Shown here in pieces: positions 17,399-26,996 of a DNA stretch of 64,000 nt. The notes under the pieces were generated by a model. The model did no database searches. It was not told the DNA's origin and saw nothing but the letters and a program-made list of their open reading frames with translations. This DNA comes from Marinomonas primoryensis (lineage in GTDB: Bacteria > Pseudomonadota > Gammaproteobacteria > Pseudomonadales > Marinomonadaceae). The stretch covers positions 2,823,501-2,887,500 of the forward strand of contig NZ_CP054301.1 in the NCBI RefSeq assembly GCF_013372285.1. Reading direction: 5' to 3'. Each line of letters starts with the position of its first letter. The stretch's first letter is position 1. The position numbers and the translations under genes are program-made.

Positions 17399-18496
17399 AT
17401 GATCAAGACACCGTATTACCTCATTGATAAAGCGGCTCTTCTAAAGAATTTAGAGAAGATCGCTTATGTGCGCCAACAGTCCGGAGCCAAGTCATTATTG
17501 GCCCTTAAATGTTTTGCTACTTGGTCTGTATTCGACTTAATGCAAGAATATATGGATGGCACTACATCCTCTTCCTTATACGAAGTCAAACTGGGTAACA
17601 CTAAGTTTAAAGGTGAAACCCACGCTTACAGTGTGGCGTATTCCGACGATGAAATTCGCGAAGTCTTGGATCATTCAGACAAAATAATTTTCAATTCCAT
17701 TGGCCAATTAAGCCGCTTTAAAGACATTAGTGAAGGCAAAACACGTGGTTTACGTGTTAACCCACAAGTCAGCACGTCTGAATTTTTAATTGCCGACCCA
17801 GCAAGACCCTTTAGTCGTCTTGGCGAATGGGACCCTTCAAAAATCGAAACCGTCATTAGCGACGTTTCGGGCTTTATGTTCCACAACAATTGTGAGAACG
17901 ACGATTTTGAACGCTTTGATGAAATGCTTACCTTGATCGAAGAACGCTTTGGTCACCTTATTCAGCAGGTCAGCTGGATAAGCTTGGGCGGTGGTATTCA
18001 CTTTACGGGGGAAGATTACCCCATTGACCAATTCTGCCAACGTTTAAAAGCTTTCTCTGAAAAGTACGATATCCAAGTGTATTTAGAGCCAGGCGAAGCA
18101 TCAATTACCAAAAGCACAACGTTAGAAGTAACGGTATTAGATACATTATTCAATGGCAAAAACTTAGCCGTTGTCGATAGTTCCATTGAAGCTCACATGC
18201 TAGACCTGCTGATTTACCGTGAAAGTGCTAAAATGGCGCCTTGTGATGGTGAACATGAATACATGATTTGTGGTAAGTCTTGTTTAGCTGGCGATATTTT
18301 CGGTGAATTTAAATTCAAACAAACACTACAAGTCGGTGACCGCCTGTCTTTCGAAGACGCAGCCGGTTACACCATGGTGAAAAAGAACTGGTTCAACGGA
18401 GTAAAAATGCCGTCCATTGCGATACGTCAATTAGACGGCAGCATCGAACTCGTAAGAGAATTTGATTACAACGATTTTGAGCAGAATCTGTCTTAA
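17399..18496 (+). CDS. nspC: Carboxynorspermidine / carboxyspermidine decarboxylase
   Basis: A 365-residue PLP-dependent decarboxylase of the alanine-racemase-fold type III group. The probable PLP lysine is K37 in LALKCF. Other family blocks are SLYEVKLG, RVNPQV, HNNCEND, WISLGGGIHF, YLEPGEA and the second active-site cysteine in ICGKSCLAGD. It decarboxylates carboxynorspermidine or carboxyspermidine to the polyamine. The ATG at 17399 is used; an in-frame TTG 21 bp earlier is less likely. The partner dehydrogenase follows 36 bp downstream. Confidence 0.92.
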   Translation: MIKTPYYLIDKAALLKNLEKIAYVRQQSGAKSLLALKCFATWSVFDLMQEYMDGTTSSSLYEVKLGNTKFKGETHAYSVAYSDDEIREVLDHSDKIIFNSIGQLSRFKDISEGKTRGLRVNPQVSTSEFLIADPARPFSRLGEWDPSKIETVISDVSGFMFHNNCENDDFERFDEMLTLIEERFGHLIQQVSWISLGGGIHFTGEDYPIDQFCQRLKAFSEKYDIQVYLEPGEASITKSTTLEVTVLDTLFNGKNLAVVDSSIEAHMLDLLIYRESAKMAPCDGEHEYMICGKSCLAGDIFGEFKFKQTLQVGDRLSFEDAAGYTMVKKNWFNGVKMPSIAIRQLDGSIELVREFDYNDFEQNLS

Positions 18497-18532
18497 TTCT
18501 GTCTAGACTAAAATTTTGGAGATCGCGTTACT

Positions 18533-19771
18533 ATGAAAAAAAATGTCTTAATCATCGGCGGTGGAGGCGTGGCTCGTGTTGTAGCCCACAAATGCGCCCA
18601 ACACAATGACACACTGGGCAATATCGCAATTGCTTCGCGCAGCGTTACGAAATGCGACGATATTGTATCCAGTGTCCTCGACAAAGGCAGCATGAAAGTA
18701 GAGGGCCGTATTCAAGCATTCGCCCTAAACGCACTTGATGTCGCCGCAACGGTACAATTGATTAACGAAACAGAATCACAAATCGTGATCAACGTTGGTT
18801 CATCCTTCATCAACATGTCTGTATTAGAAGCGTGTATCGAAACGGGTGCCGCTTACCTAGACACAGCGATCCATGAAGACCCTGCGAAAATTTGTGAAAC
18901 ACCACCATGGTATGCAAACTACGAATGGAAACGCCGCGAATTATGTAAAGAAAAAGGCGTGACCGCAATTCTTGGCGTAGGTTTTGATCCGGGTGTGGTA
19001 AACGCGTATGCCGCTCTTGCATACAATGATTATTTCGATAGTGTTAGCGACATCGACATTATCGACATCAACGCGGGTAGCCATGGTAAATACTTCGCTA
19101 CCAACTTTGATCCTGAAATCAACTTCCGCGAATTTACCGGACGTGTTTATTCTTGGCAAAACCGCCAATGGCAAGAAAACAAAATGTTCGAAATCAGCCG
19201 AACAGACGATCTCCCCGTCGTAGGTAAGCAAACGGCTTATATGACAGGCCACGATGAAGTTCACTCTATCTCGCAAAATCTAGACGTGCCAAACGTACGC
19301 TTTTGGATGGGCTTTGGTGAGCATTACATCAATGTGTTTACGGTATTACAAAGTCTAGGTTTACTGTCTGAGCAACCGGTTAAAACCGCAGAAGGCCTAG
19401 AAGTCATTCCGCTTAAAGTCGTTAAAGCGGTGCTGCCCGATCCTTCTTCGCTTGCCCCTAACTACACAGGCAAAACCTGTATTGGCGATGTGGTAAAAGG
19501 CATTAAAGACGGTAAAGAGAAAGAAGTCTTTATCTACAACGTCGCAGATCACAAAGACGCGTACAACGAAGTTGGTAGCCAAGGTATTTCATACACCGCT
19601 GGTGTACCACCCGTTGCTGCGGCCATTCTAGTGGCTAATGGGACTTGGGACGCGAAAGAAATGCGTAACGTGGAGCAACTTGATCCAAGGCCTTTCCTAG
19701 GTTTACTAAACGACATGGGTCTACCGACTCGCATTAAAGACGAAAACGGCGACCGCCCTTTCACGTTTTAA
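18533..19771 (+). CDS. Carboxynorspermidine / carboxyspermidine synthase (saccharopine dehydrogenase family)
   Basis: A 412-residue NAD(P)H-dependent enzyme of the saccharopine dehydrogenase family. It joins aspartate semialdehyde to a diamine by reductive condensation. The N-terminal Rossmann motif is LIIGGGGVARVVAHKCAQ, and GVGFDPGVVNAYAA and SHGKYFATNFDPEINFREF are conserved family blocks. With the preceding decarboxylase it forms the known alternative spermidine/norspermidine pathway that replaces SpeD/SpeE. A strong terminator follows. Confidence 0.9.
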   Translation: MKKNVLIIGGGGVARVVAHKCAQHNDTLGNIAIASRSVTKCDDIVSSVLDKGSMKVEGRIQAFALNALDVAATVQLINETESQIVINVGSSFINMSVLEACIETGAAYLDTAIHEDPAKICETPPWYANYEWKRRELCKEKGVTAILGVGFDPGVVNAYAALAYNDYFDSVSDIDIIDINAGSHGKYFATNFDPEINFREFTGRVYSWQNRQWQENKMFEISRTDDLPVVGKQTAYMTGHDEVHSISQNLDVPNVRFWMGFGEHYINVFTVLQSLGLLSEQPVKTAEGLEVIPLKVVKAVLPDPSSLAPNYTGKTCIGDVVKGIKDGKEKEVFIYNVADHKDAYNEVGSQGISYTAGVPPVAAAILVANGTWDAKEMRNVEQLDPRPFLGLLNDMGLPTRIKDENGDRPFTF

Positions 19772-19811
19772 CCTTTCGTTTTTTCCTTTGTATTTAAAAC
19801 GATAGAAAAAC

Positions 19812-19851
19812 AATAACCCCCAATCGACATAGTCGGTTGGGGGTTATTTTA
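19812..19851 (+). terminator. Intrinsic terminator after the polyamine operon
   Basis: A 17-bp stem (19812-19828 with 19832-19848, one wobble pair) around a 3-nt loop, with T-rich sequence after it. The stem starts AATAACCCCC. Confidence 0.9.
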
Positions 19852-19895
19852 TTTGTCTATTCAACAATGTTAGACAGCGCATTAGCACTCAAAAT

Positions 19896-20363
19896 TTATA
19901 ATATAATTTCTATCTTTACCTCTGTCTTTACCGAATTAGCAATAAAACACGCTTCGTGAGATTCATGATGCATTGTCTCTAAAACGTCTCTGCTTGGTTG
20001 ATGTTCACCTGAAAAAATAACTTTTGGTTTAAGCGTTACCTCTGTCATAGCGATTTTTCCGTCTTCATTTTTTTCCATTTTTCCAACGGCATTATCTTCA
20101 TAATGCTCAATCACAAACTTACGCTTAGCAGCAACGGAAAGAAAGAACAGCATATGACAGCTCGACAACGACGCAACAAACGCCTCTTCAGGGTCAACGT
20201 TTGCTTCAATAGAATAAGGTAAAGGCACAATGTGGGACGAAGAAGACGCTGGAACCGTCATACCGCCGTCGAAAAACCACTGATGCCCTCGACTGTACCG
20301 ATGATCTGTAAAAGCTTCTCCACTATCTCGCTGCCAGACTATTTGAGCGCTGTACTCTGCCAT
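19896..20363 (-). CDS. OsmC family peroxiredoxin-like protein
   Basis: A 155-residue OsmC/YhfA-type protein. The two cysteines expected of the peroxidatic pair are visible in SLSSCHMLFFLS and HHESHEACFIANSV. The N-terminal half has the usual beta-strand pattern and a PLPYSIEANVDPEEAFVASL segment. It is a cytoplasmic thiol-dependent hydroperoxide reductase by family. It is a monocistronic gene convergent with the polyamine operon. Confidence 0.88.
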   Translation of the reverse strand: MAEYSAQIVWQRDSGEAFTDHRYSRGHQWFFDGGMTVPASSSSHIVPLPYSIEANVDPEEAFVASLSSCHMLFFLSVAAKRKFVIEHYEDNAVGKMEKNEDGKIAMTEVTLKPKVIFSGEHQPSRDVLETMHHESHEACFIANSVKTEVKIEIIL

Positions 20364-20567
20364 TGTTTACTTCCTATTTATAAAAACGACTCAGTTAATG
20401 CATACCATTATTAAAAAACTTATCGCCCAGCAAAAAATTGATCATGCTAAGAAGGCTAGCTTGCATATCTCCACTACAACCAGTGCGTCCCCTAATTGAA
20501 TAACTAAATCTATAACACCCTAAACCTGTAATTTTTATCTCATATTAAAGTGAATAAATAAACAGCA

Positions 20568-21779
20568 TTACTTACGGTGAGCAAAAGCCGTTTTAGTGCA
20601 GTCCCCGTCTATCTTGTCTTTTTCTTCTTCTAGAATTTCATCGGTGAACTGCCCCATGAAGCAACAACAGATACCTTCACCTATCATGGTTCTTGGTCCC
20701 ATTGGGTGACCGATGTGTTTGTAAACGCCGTGTGAATGTCCGTGTCCATGATCGTGGGAGTGCCCATGGTCGTGACTATGGGAATGACCATGACTATGAC
20801 CATGAGGTTTCAATACGGAAGAGTGAGAAGTGCCCCCCGTCGACACCACCGCGTGTTTAAGGTCAAAATCAGACAAACCTTGCGTATCGTCTTGAGGATC
20901 AACAAATTCGGCGTGATGGTGATGAACATCGACTTCGCCAGCAGCAAGACGGCGCTTGAAAGAACTCATCAAGGTTTCTTCGCCGGTTTGCAACTCGCCT
21001 TCCATAATTTCTTCTACTCGATGCTGAAAAGCGTCGATAACTCTTGGATGATCGCTCAAGTAAGGCGTTTGAATGAATTCAATCGTTGGGTTGGTTTGCG
21101 CCACTTTGTCCACATAACCTTGAATACGTTTGATTAATCGACCGGTGAATAAAAAGTAAGGCGCAACAACAATGCGTTTATAGCCCAACTTCATTAGGTT
21201 TTCTAAGCCTACGCCCACAGACGGGTAAGTCACGCCAGAATACACGGTATCCGACCAACCAAAGCCCATGTTTTCACTGACGATGCGTGTCAGTTTCGCC
21301 GCTTCCGCATTAGCGGATGTATCAGAAGTTCCGCGACCCACAACGACTAATAATGTGTCGTATAGGTTTTCTGGTGGATTTTGTGGATCAAGCCCAAGCG
21401 ATTCATAAATGCGCGCTTGGAAGGCTTCTATCATGTCGTCTTGTAAACCAAGTTCACGACCATAAGTAATGTGTAAACCGGCGTTCTTTTCTTCGTACGT
21501 CGTCAGTACAGAAGGAATGTCGTTTTTCGCGTGTGTCGCAGCAAACAACATGCCCGGCACGGCGTAAATTTCTTCAACACCTTGCGACAATAAGCTGTTG
21601 AGTCCCATGTGAATATTCGGTGCGGAAAACTCCAAAAAACCGTATTCAACAGGTAGGTGTGGGAAACGCTCTTTTAACCCTTTTGCGACTAAACCAAATT
21701 CACGCTCTGCGTCTTTATCACGGCTACCGTGACCACAAATCATAATGCCTTGTTTTTTGACTGGTGTTGTATTGCTCAT
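20568..21779 (-). CDS. cbiX: CbiX-type sirohydrochlorin chelatase with His-rich C-terminus
   Basis: A 403-residue protein with two class II chelatase (CbiX) domains. MICGHGSRDKDAEREF opens the first and VVVGRGTSDTSANAEAAKL the second. Residues about 325-350 are a run of His-Gly/His-Ser/His-Asp repeats, followed by a Cys-rich GEGICCCFMGQ segment. The His tract probably binds Co or Ni. It is the last gene of the cobJ-cobM-cobW-cobN-cbiX operon. CbiX normally inserts cobalt early, as in anaerobic B12 synthesis, or serves siroheme synthesis, so its role beside CobN is open. Confidence 0.88.
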   Translation of the reverse strand: MSNTTPVKKQGIMICGHGSRDKDAEREFGLVAKGLKERFPHLPVEYGFLEFSAPNIHMGLNSLLSQGVEEIYAVPGMLFAATHAKNDIPSVLTTYEEKNAGLHITYGRELGLQDDMIEAFQARIYESLGLDPQNPPENLYDTLLVVVGRGTSDTSANAEAAKLTRIVSENMGFGWSDTVYSGVTYPSVGVGLENLMKLGYKRIVVAPYFLFTGRLIKRIQGYVDKVAQTNPTIEFIQTPYLSDHPRVIDAFQHRVEEIMEGELQTGEETLMSSFKRRLAAGEVDVHHHHAEFVDPQDDTQGLSDFDLKHAVVSTGGTSHSSVLKPHGHSHGHSHSHDHGHSHDHGHGHSHGVYKHIGHPMGPRTMIGEGICCCFMGQFTDEILEEEKDKIDGDCTKTAFAHRK

Positions 21780-21866
21780 TGTCTCTCTCTTTTGTATCGA
21801 CTCTGATTATCGTCAGTCGTTAACTTAATTATCAACAAACTTCTGCCCAAGCTTCCTGATGATAAA

Positions 21867-24800
21867 TCACTGACGTTGCTCTTGTTGCTGATCTAAATCA
21901 AGCAACAAAGACTGAATTTTTTCTCTGTGGCCTTCTGCGTTCTGCCACATACCACGTTGAATCGCTTCTAAAAGACGCTCGCCCATTTCTTCCAAGGCGT
22001 GAGAATTATTATCGCGCATAAACGCTTGGTTGTCTGGGTCAAGTAACAAACGATCGGTCACCTGTTCATATTGATAATCGGCGACTAGGTCCGTCGTCGC
22101 ATCATAGGCGAACAGATAATCAACTGTAGCGGTCATTTCAAACGCGCCTTTGTAACCATGAGTTTGCATGGCTTCGATCCATTTAGGGTTCAATACTCGT
22201 GATCGAACGACACGATTTAATTCTTCTTTAAGCGTACGAATTTTCGGAGAACTCGGATTAGAATGATCACTATGATAAACACTCGGCGCTTGCCCACTAA
22301 ACGTCGTTACAGCGTTAGTCATACCGCCTTGAAACTGATAATAGTCGTCGGAATCCAGAATATCGTGCTCGCGATTGTCTTGATTTTGCACCACCACATC
22401 AAGCTGAGACAAACGCTCAACGAAGGCAGATTTTGCTTCTACGCCGTCTTGTTTTCCTGATTGAGAGTTGCCATCATAAGCGTAACCACCCCAGTTTACA
22501 TACGCTTCGGCTAAGTCCGCTTTCGTGTCCCAACAACGCTCATCGATTAAACCTTGTAAGCCTGCGCCGTACGCACCTGGTTTGCTGCCAAACACTCGAT
22601 AAGATGCTTGGCGGCTGGCCTGTTCTTCGTCCATTCCTTGGCCAAGCAAGGTTTGTTTTCTCGCTTGAACATTGGCGCGAATCGTATTGCCATTCCCAGG
22701 CTCTTCATACTCTGCGATGGCTTGCACCGCCGCGTCGTAAAGCCGCATAACATTAGCAAACGCATCACGGAAAAAACCCGATACTCGCAAGGTCACATCC
22801 ACTCTGGGACGCCCCATTTGCATACAAGAAAGCATTTCAAAATCCGTTACGCGATTCGAACCCGGCGCCCAAATGGGACGAACGCCCATCAGTGCAAACG
22901 CTTGCGCGATATCATCGCCACCGGTACGCATGGTCGCCGTGCCCCATACAGACAAACCGAGGTCTTTCGGATAATCACCATGCTCTTGTAAATGTCGCTG
23001 TATCAACGCCTCGGCGGATTTCTGACCAATTGCCCACGCCGCAGGCGATGGAATCGCTCGGTTGTCTACAGAGAAAAAATTACGCCCTGTCGGCAAGGTA
23101 TCTAATCGACCACGTGTTGGCGCACCGCTTGGCCCCGGTGGAATAAAGCCACCCGCTAAACCAGTAATCAAGGCCTGAATTTCATCGTTTGCGCTTTTTT
23201 CCAACGCCAGCATCAAGGTCTTTTTAGCATGAGACAAAAGCACCGCGGTTTGCGGAAAAGACGTTGCCAATTCATCTGTAGAATGACCTTGAATCAAATA
23301 CGTCTGCATCATGTCTTTGGCGAATAATTCGAGCCGCTCTTTGGTGTCCGCATGGGTTCGCCAATCGGCATCACTCACTAATAATAATGCGTCAGGTTTT
23401 ATACCCAGCCAAGGCATTCGTAGGCTTTGCATAGGGTCAAAATCATGCTGATCAAAGCCGTGATGACTCAAAGAAAAGTCTTTCATCAAGACATGCAAAA
23501 TACCTTGGCTGGTTATCTCGTTCCCGCGAGGTAAACGCAATAACGCCACCAGCGTGTCGGCCAACTTGTCTTCTACGGGTAGCTCCCCAAGGCGATGCAA
23601 ACCGTGACGAATTTGTGCTTCTTTAATCTCACATAAATAGGTATCCAAACCTTCCAATACGGAGTCGTCGTTACTGGCTTCGACACCGTTATTTTCGACA
23701 ATGGTAAGCTCTTCTAACAAATGGGATTCTTGGACTTTTTTTAGAATTTGTTCTCGTAGCCACGTTTCGCGGCGAACATCCATGCCCATGGCTTGGTAAT
23801 ATTCGTCCACTAGGTTTTCCAGATCAGCCATGTCGCCGTAAGTTTCAGCTCGTGTCATCGGCGGCATTAAATGATCAATAATCGTTGCTTGAGACCGGCG
23901 TTTGGCTTGCGCACCTTCGCCCGGATCATTGACGATAAACGGATAAAAATTCGGCATAGGACCAAGTGCGATATCTGGCCAACAAGACTCAGATAAGGCC
24001 GTACCTTTGCCCGGTAACCATTCGAGATTGCCATGCTTTCCAACATGCACAAAGGCATCCACTTGATAAACATGACGCAGCCAAAAATAGAACGCCAAAT
24101 AGCTGTGAGGGGGAATCAAATCTGGATCATGGTAATTTGCAGCAAGATCAAGATTAAAGCCTCGCGCTGGCTGAATACCAACAAAGGTTTCGCCAAGACG
24201 AATGCCCGCCAACATGATGCGCCGCTGGCCGTCTTGCTCTCGGCATTTATGATCGTCTTCTGGTGGCCCCCAACGATCCCAAACCGCCGTCTGGCACTCT
24301 AACGGCAACTGATAAAAATGATGCAAATATTCTTCCAAAGACAAACTTTGCCAACAACCTCGTTCGTGTAAGGTGTTTGGATTGTTTGTCACGGCACCCA
24401 ATAACATTTCGATTAAAGCATTACCGTGTGCTGGAATGTCTTGAATGGGATAACCAGCACACTCCAACGCGTTGAGTAAATTCACCGTTGACGCAGGCGT
24501 GTCTAAACCAACGCCATTGCCAATGCGGCCATCTTTGGTTGGGTAATTTGCCAGCACAAAAGCAATGCGTTTTTCGGTGTTTGGTTTGCTTGCCAAGGTG
24601 GCGTAACGCTTCGCCAGTTGCGCGACAAAACGTGCGCGCTCTGGATGAAGTTCGTAACGTACCAAATCGACTTGAGCCGTTTCATTGTAATGACTCAACG
24701 CTTTAAAGCTGACGGCACGGGTAATAATTCGGCCGTCCATTTCAGGTAAGACGATTTGCATGGCCACATCTCGGCTGCGCAACCCTTGAGTCTGCTGCTG

Positions 24801-25826
24801 CCAGTCATCTTGCGTACTGCCGGATAAAATCAATTGTAAAACAGGAATTGGGGAGTCAAAGGCGGATTGAAAATCTGTTGGCTCAGAGGCCAAATCTGGG
24901 CTGCCAACTCGATTCGCGGCAAAGCCCGTGGTATTTAAAATGACTTTTGCGTTGGTTTGCTCAGCCAGTGTTTCGATTAAACCAACGGATACATCGTCTT
25001 TTAAGGAGCTAACAGCAACAGCTAAAGGGATAAGACCTTCTTGTTCGATGATGTCTAACAATTCATCAAACATTGCGGTATTTCCGCTTTGTAAGTGAGA
25101 TCGATAAAACACCACCAGTACCACAGACTGGCTCTTCACTTCATTCGAATAAGATAAAGCATCATGATGATGCGTTTTCCATTCACTCAAGCTAGAGGCA
25201 TGACCTTGATTTGACCTATTACCTTTAAAGTAAATAAGCGCACTGGGTAAAGGCGCAGGTTCTTGCCAATCAATATTTTTTTGAAAAAATTGCGCGGCAA
25301 GAAATTGAAAAAATTGCTCACTGTTTCGTTGACCGCTTTCACGAAAATAGCGCCACACTCTGTGAGCGTCTTCCATATCGCAATTAGACGCGTCCATCAA
25401 AGCAGGATCTGGGGTGTCATCGCCCGGTACGACGATTAAAGTACGGCCTTTTTTGGCTTTCGACCAAGCTTGTAACTGCTGGAACCCGTAGGCCCAATAG
25501 TGCTCACCACCGAGTAAAGAAACCACCACCACTTTGGCGTGTTCTAGCACCTTATGTTCGTACAAATCGTAGGCGGCGGGTTTTACCAACTGCATCCAAT
25601 TTGCTAGGCGAATACTCGGTAATCGGTCGCTATCGCTTACTTCCAGAGAAGCGTCATGTGAACGACTTGAAGACTCAACTAAAACCAACTGATCAAGAGC
25701 GCTTCCTAGCGCCCCTAATACAGAATCCGCTGCGGCCAAAATAACCATATCAGCGGGCGTTTGCCCTAAATCGACAATCCCTTCATCGTCAACAAATCCA
25801 CCCGGTTTGGCCGCTAGTAAATGCAC
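21867..25826 (-). CDS. cobN: Cobaltochelatase subunit CobN
   Basis: A 1319-residue magnesium-chelatase-H-like protein, the large subunit that inserts cobalt into hydrogenobyrinate a,c-diamide in the aerobic pathway. Blocks recognised include FVHVGKHGNLEWLPGKGTAL, the GEGAQAKRRSQATIIDHLMPP region and the C-terminal MWQNAEGHREKIQSLLLDLD. It starts at a GTG (25826) with GGAG upstream. The partner AAA subunits (CobS/CobT or ChlID-like) are not in this window. Length is at or slightly above the family norm. Confidence 0.95.
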   Translation of the reverse strand: MHLLAAKPGGFVDDEGIVDLGQTPADMVILAAADSVLGALGSALDQLVLVESSSRSHDASLEVSDSDRLPSIRLANWMQLVKPAAYDLYEHKVLEHAKVVVVSLLGGEHYWAYGFQQLQAWSKAKKGRTLIVVPGDDTPDPALMDASNCDMEDAHRVWRYFRESGQRNSEQFFQFLAAQFFQKNIDWQEPAPLPSALIYFKGNRSNQGHASSLSEWKTHHHDALSYSNEVKSQSVVLVVFYRSHLQSGNTAMFDELLDIIEQEGLIPLAVAVSSLKDDVSVGLIETLAEQTNAKVILNTTGFAANRVGSPDLASEPTDFQSAFDSPIPVLQLILSGSTQDDWQQQTQGLRSRDVAMQIVLPEMDGRIITRAVSFKALSHYNETAQVDLVRYELHPERARFVAQLAKRYATLASKPNTEKRIAFVLANYPTKDGRIGNGVGLDTPASTVNLLNALECAGYPIQDIPAHGNALIEMLLGAVTNNPNTLHERGCWQSLSLEEYLHHFYQLPLECQTAVWDRWGPPEDDHKCREQDGQRRIMLAGIRLGETFVGIQPARGFNLDLAANYHDPDLIPPHSYLAFYFWLRHVYQVDAFVHVGKHGNLEWLPGKGTALSESCWPDIALGPMPNFYPFIVNDPGEGAQAKRRSQATIIDHLMPPMTRAETYGDMADLENLVDEYYQAMGMDVRRETWLREQILKKVQESHLLEELTIVENNGVEASNDDSVLEGLDTYLCEIKEAQIRHGLHRLGELPVEDKLADTLVALLRLPRGNEITSQGILHVLMKDFSLSHHGFDQHDFDPMQSLRMPWLGIKPDALLLVSDADWRTHADTKERLELFAKDMMQTYLIQGHSTDELATSFPQTAVLLSHAKKTLMLALEKSANDEIQALITGLAGGFIPPGPSGAPTRGRLDTLPTGRNFFSVDNRAIPSPAAWAIGQKSAEALIQRHLQEHGDYPKDLGLSVWGTATMRTGGDDIAQAFALMGVRPIWAPGSNRVTDFEMLSCMQMGRPRVDVTLRVSGFFRDAFANVMRLYDAAVQAIAEYEEPGNGNTIRANVQARKQTLLGQGMDEEQASRQASYRVFGSKPGAYGAGLQGLIDERCWDTKADLAEAYVNWGGYAYDGNSQSGKQDGVEAKSAFVERLSQLDVVVQNQDNREHDILDSDDYYQFQGGMTNAVTTFSGQAPSVYHSDHSNPSSPKIRTLKEELNRVVRSRVLNPKWIEAMQTHGYKGAFEMTATVDYLFAYDATTDLVADYQYEQVTDRLLLDPDNQAFMRDNNSHALEEMGERLLEAIQRGMWQNAEGHREKIQSLLLDLDQQQEQRQ

Positions 25827-25863
25827 ATTTTCTCCACTTGATTGCCTATCAATGCCACTTTAA

Positions 25864-26955
25864 TTAAGCACTTAAAGCATCGTGTAAAATGCCTTCAATT
25901 TTTTCTTTCGTAATGCCTTTACCAATAAAGACCAACTGTGTTTTACGCACTTCTTCTGGTTGCCATAGACGGTCAAAATAACGATCTAAACGGGTGCCGA
26001 CAACTTGAAAAACCTGACGCATTGGCTTGCCATGCACCGCAGCAAAACCTTTCACACGAAAAATATTGTGCTCTTCAACCAACTGAGAAAGCGTTTCTTG
26101 CAGAAGATCGGACTGCACTTCACCGAGCGTCACAACAAACGAATCAAAGTGATCATGGGCATGATCATGATGGCCGCCGTGTGCATGGTGATGATCGTGG
26201 TGGTTATGCACATCGTCGATACGACTTTCTGTGGCGGCATCAATACCGAGTAGAACATCCAGAGCCGCTTCACCATTTTCGATATAGACCGTTTTAACGG
26301 TGTTAAGTACTTTATGGGCGATGATGGCTTGCACACGAGCACGCGCCGCTTCGTCTAATAAGTCGTTTTTCGTTACCACCACTAAGTCGGCGGCACTCAA
26401 TTGATCATCCAATAATTCTTGTAAGCTTGGATCATGATCAAGATTTTCATCAGCATCGCGCTGCGCTTGTACTTTGTCTTCATCATGGGCAAAGCGACCT
26501 GCCGCAACGGCTTCGCCATCAACGACAGTAATCACTGCATCCACCGTGCAATATTCTTTAATACCCGGCCAGTTAAAGGCCTGCACTAACGGCTTTGGCA
26601 ACGCCAATCCGCTGGTTTCAATCAAGATATGATCGATATCGCCACGGCGAGCCACCAGCTGCTTCATCACAGGTAAAAATTCTTCTTCCACTGTGCAGCA
26701 AATACAACCGTTTGCCAGCTCATAAAACCCATCATCACTGCGCTGGCCTCCTTCTTGGCCATCTTCCGTACCTTCTGGGCAATCTAAAGGACAAGAACGC
26801 AATAAATCAGAGTCAATGTCTAACTCACCAAACTCGTTAACTATCACGGCGATACGTTTGCCTGCCGCTTGTTTTAAAACATTGGATAATAATGTGGTTT
26901 TGCCACTGCCCAAAAAGCCAGTCACAATCGTTGTTGGAATTTTATTAAGCTGCAT
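25864..26955 (-). CDS. cobW: CobW-family GTPase / metallochaperone
   Basis: A 363-residue COG0523 G3E GTPase. The P-loop GFLGSGKTTLL lies at residues about 14-24, the metal motif in NGCICCTVEEEFLPV, and the G4 motif in TKND. A His-rich linker (HNHHDHHHAHGGHHDHAHDH) precedes the C-terminal CobW_C domain. The placement between cobM and cobN indicates cobalt delivery to CobN, as proposed for CobW in other bacteria. Confidence 0.93.
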   Translation of the reverse strand: MQLNKIPTTIVTGFLGSGKTTLLSNVLKQAAGKRIAVIVNEFGELDIDSDLLRSCPLDCPEGTEDGQEGGQRSDDGFYELANGCICCTVEEEFLPVMKQLVARRGDIDHILIETSGLALPKPLVQAFNWPGIKEYCTVDAVITVVDGEAVAAGRFAHDEDKVQAQRDADENLDHDPSLQELLDDQLSAADLVVVTKNDLLDEAARARVQAIIAHKVLNTVKTVYIENGEAALDVLLGIDAATESRIDDVHNHHDHHHAHGGHHDHAHDHFDSFVVTLGEVQSDLLQETLSQLVEEHNIFRVKGFAAVHGKPMRQVFQVVGTRLDRYFDRLWQPEEVRKTQLVFIGKGITKEKIEGILHDALSA

Positions 26956-26996
26956 GATGAATCCTTCTTACTTTTAGGCTTAGTATTTTAAAGTTA

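Noticed and set aside
18500..18514. CTGTCTAGACTAA resembling the PhnF palindrome
   Set aside because: It lies in the gap between the two polyamine genes, the palindrome is broken in one arm, and there is no link to phosphonates.
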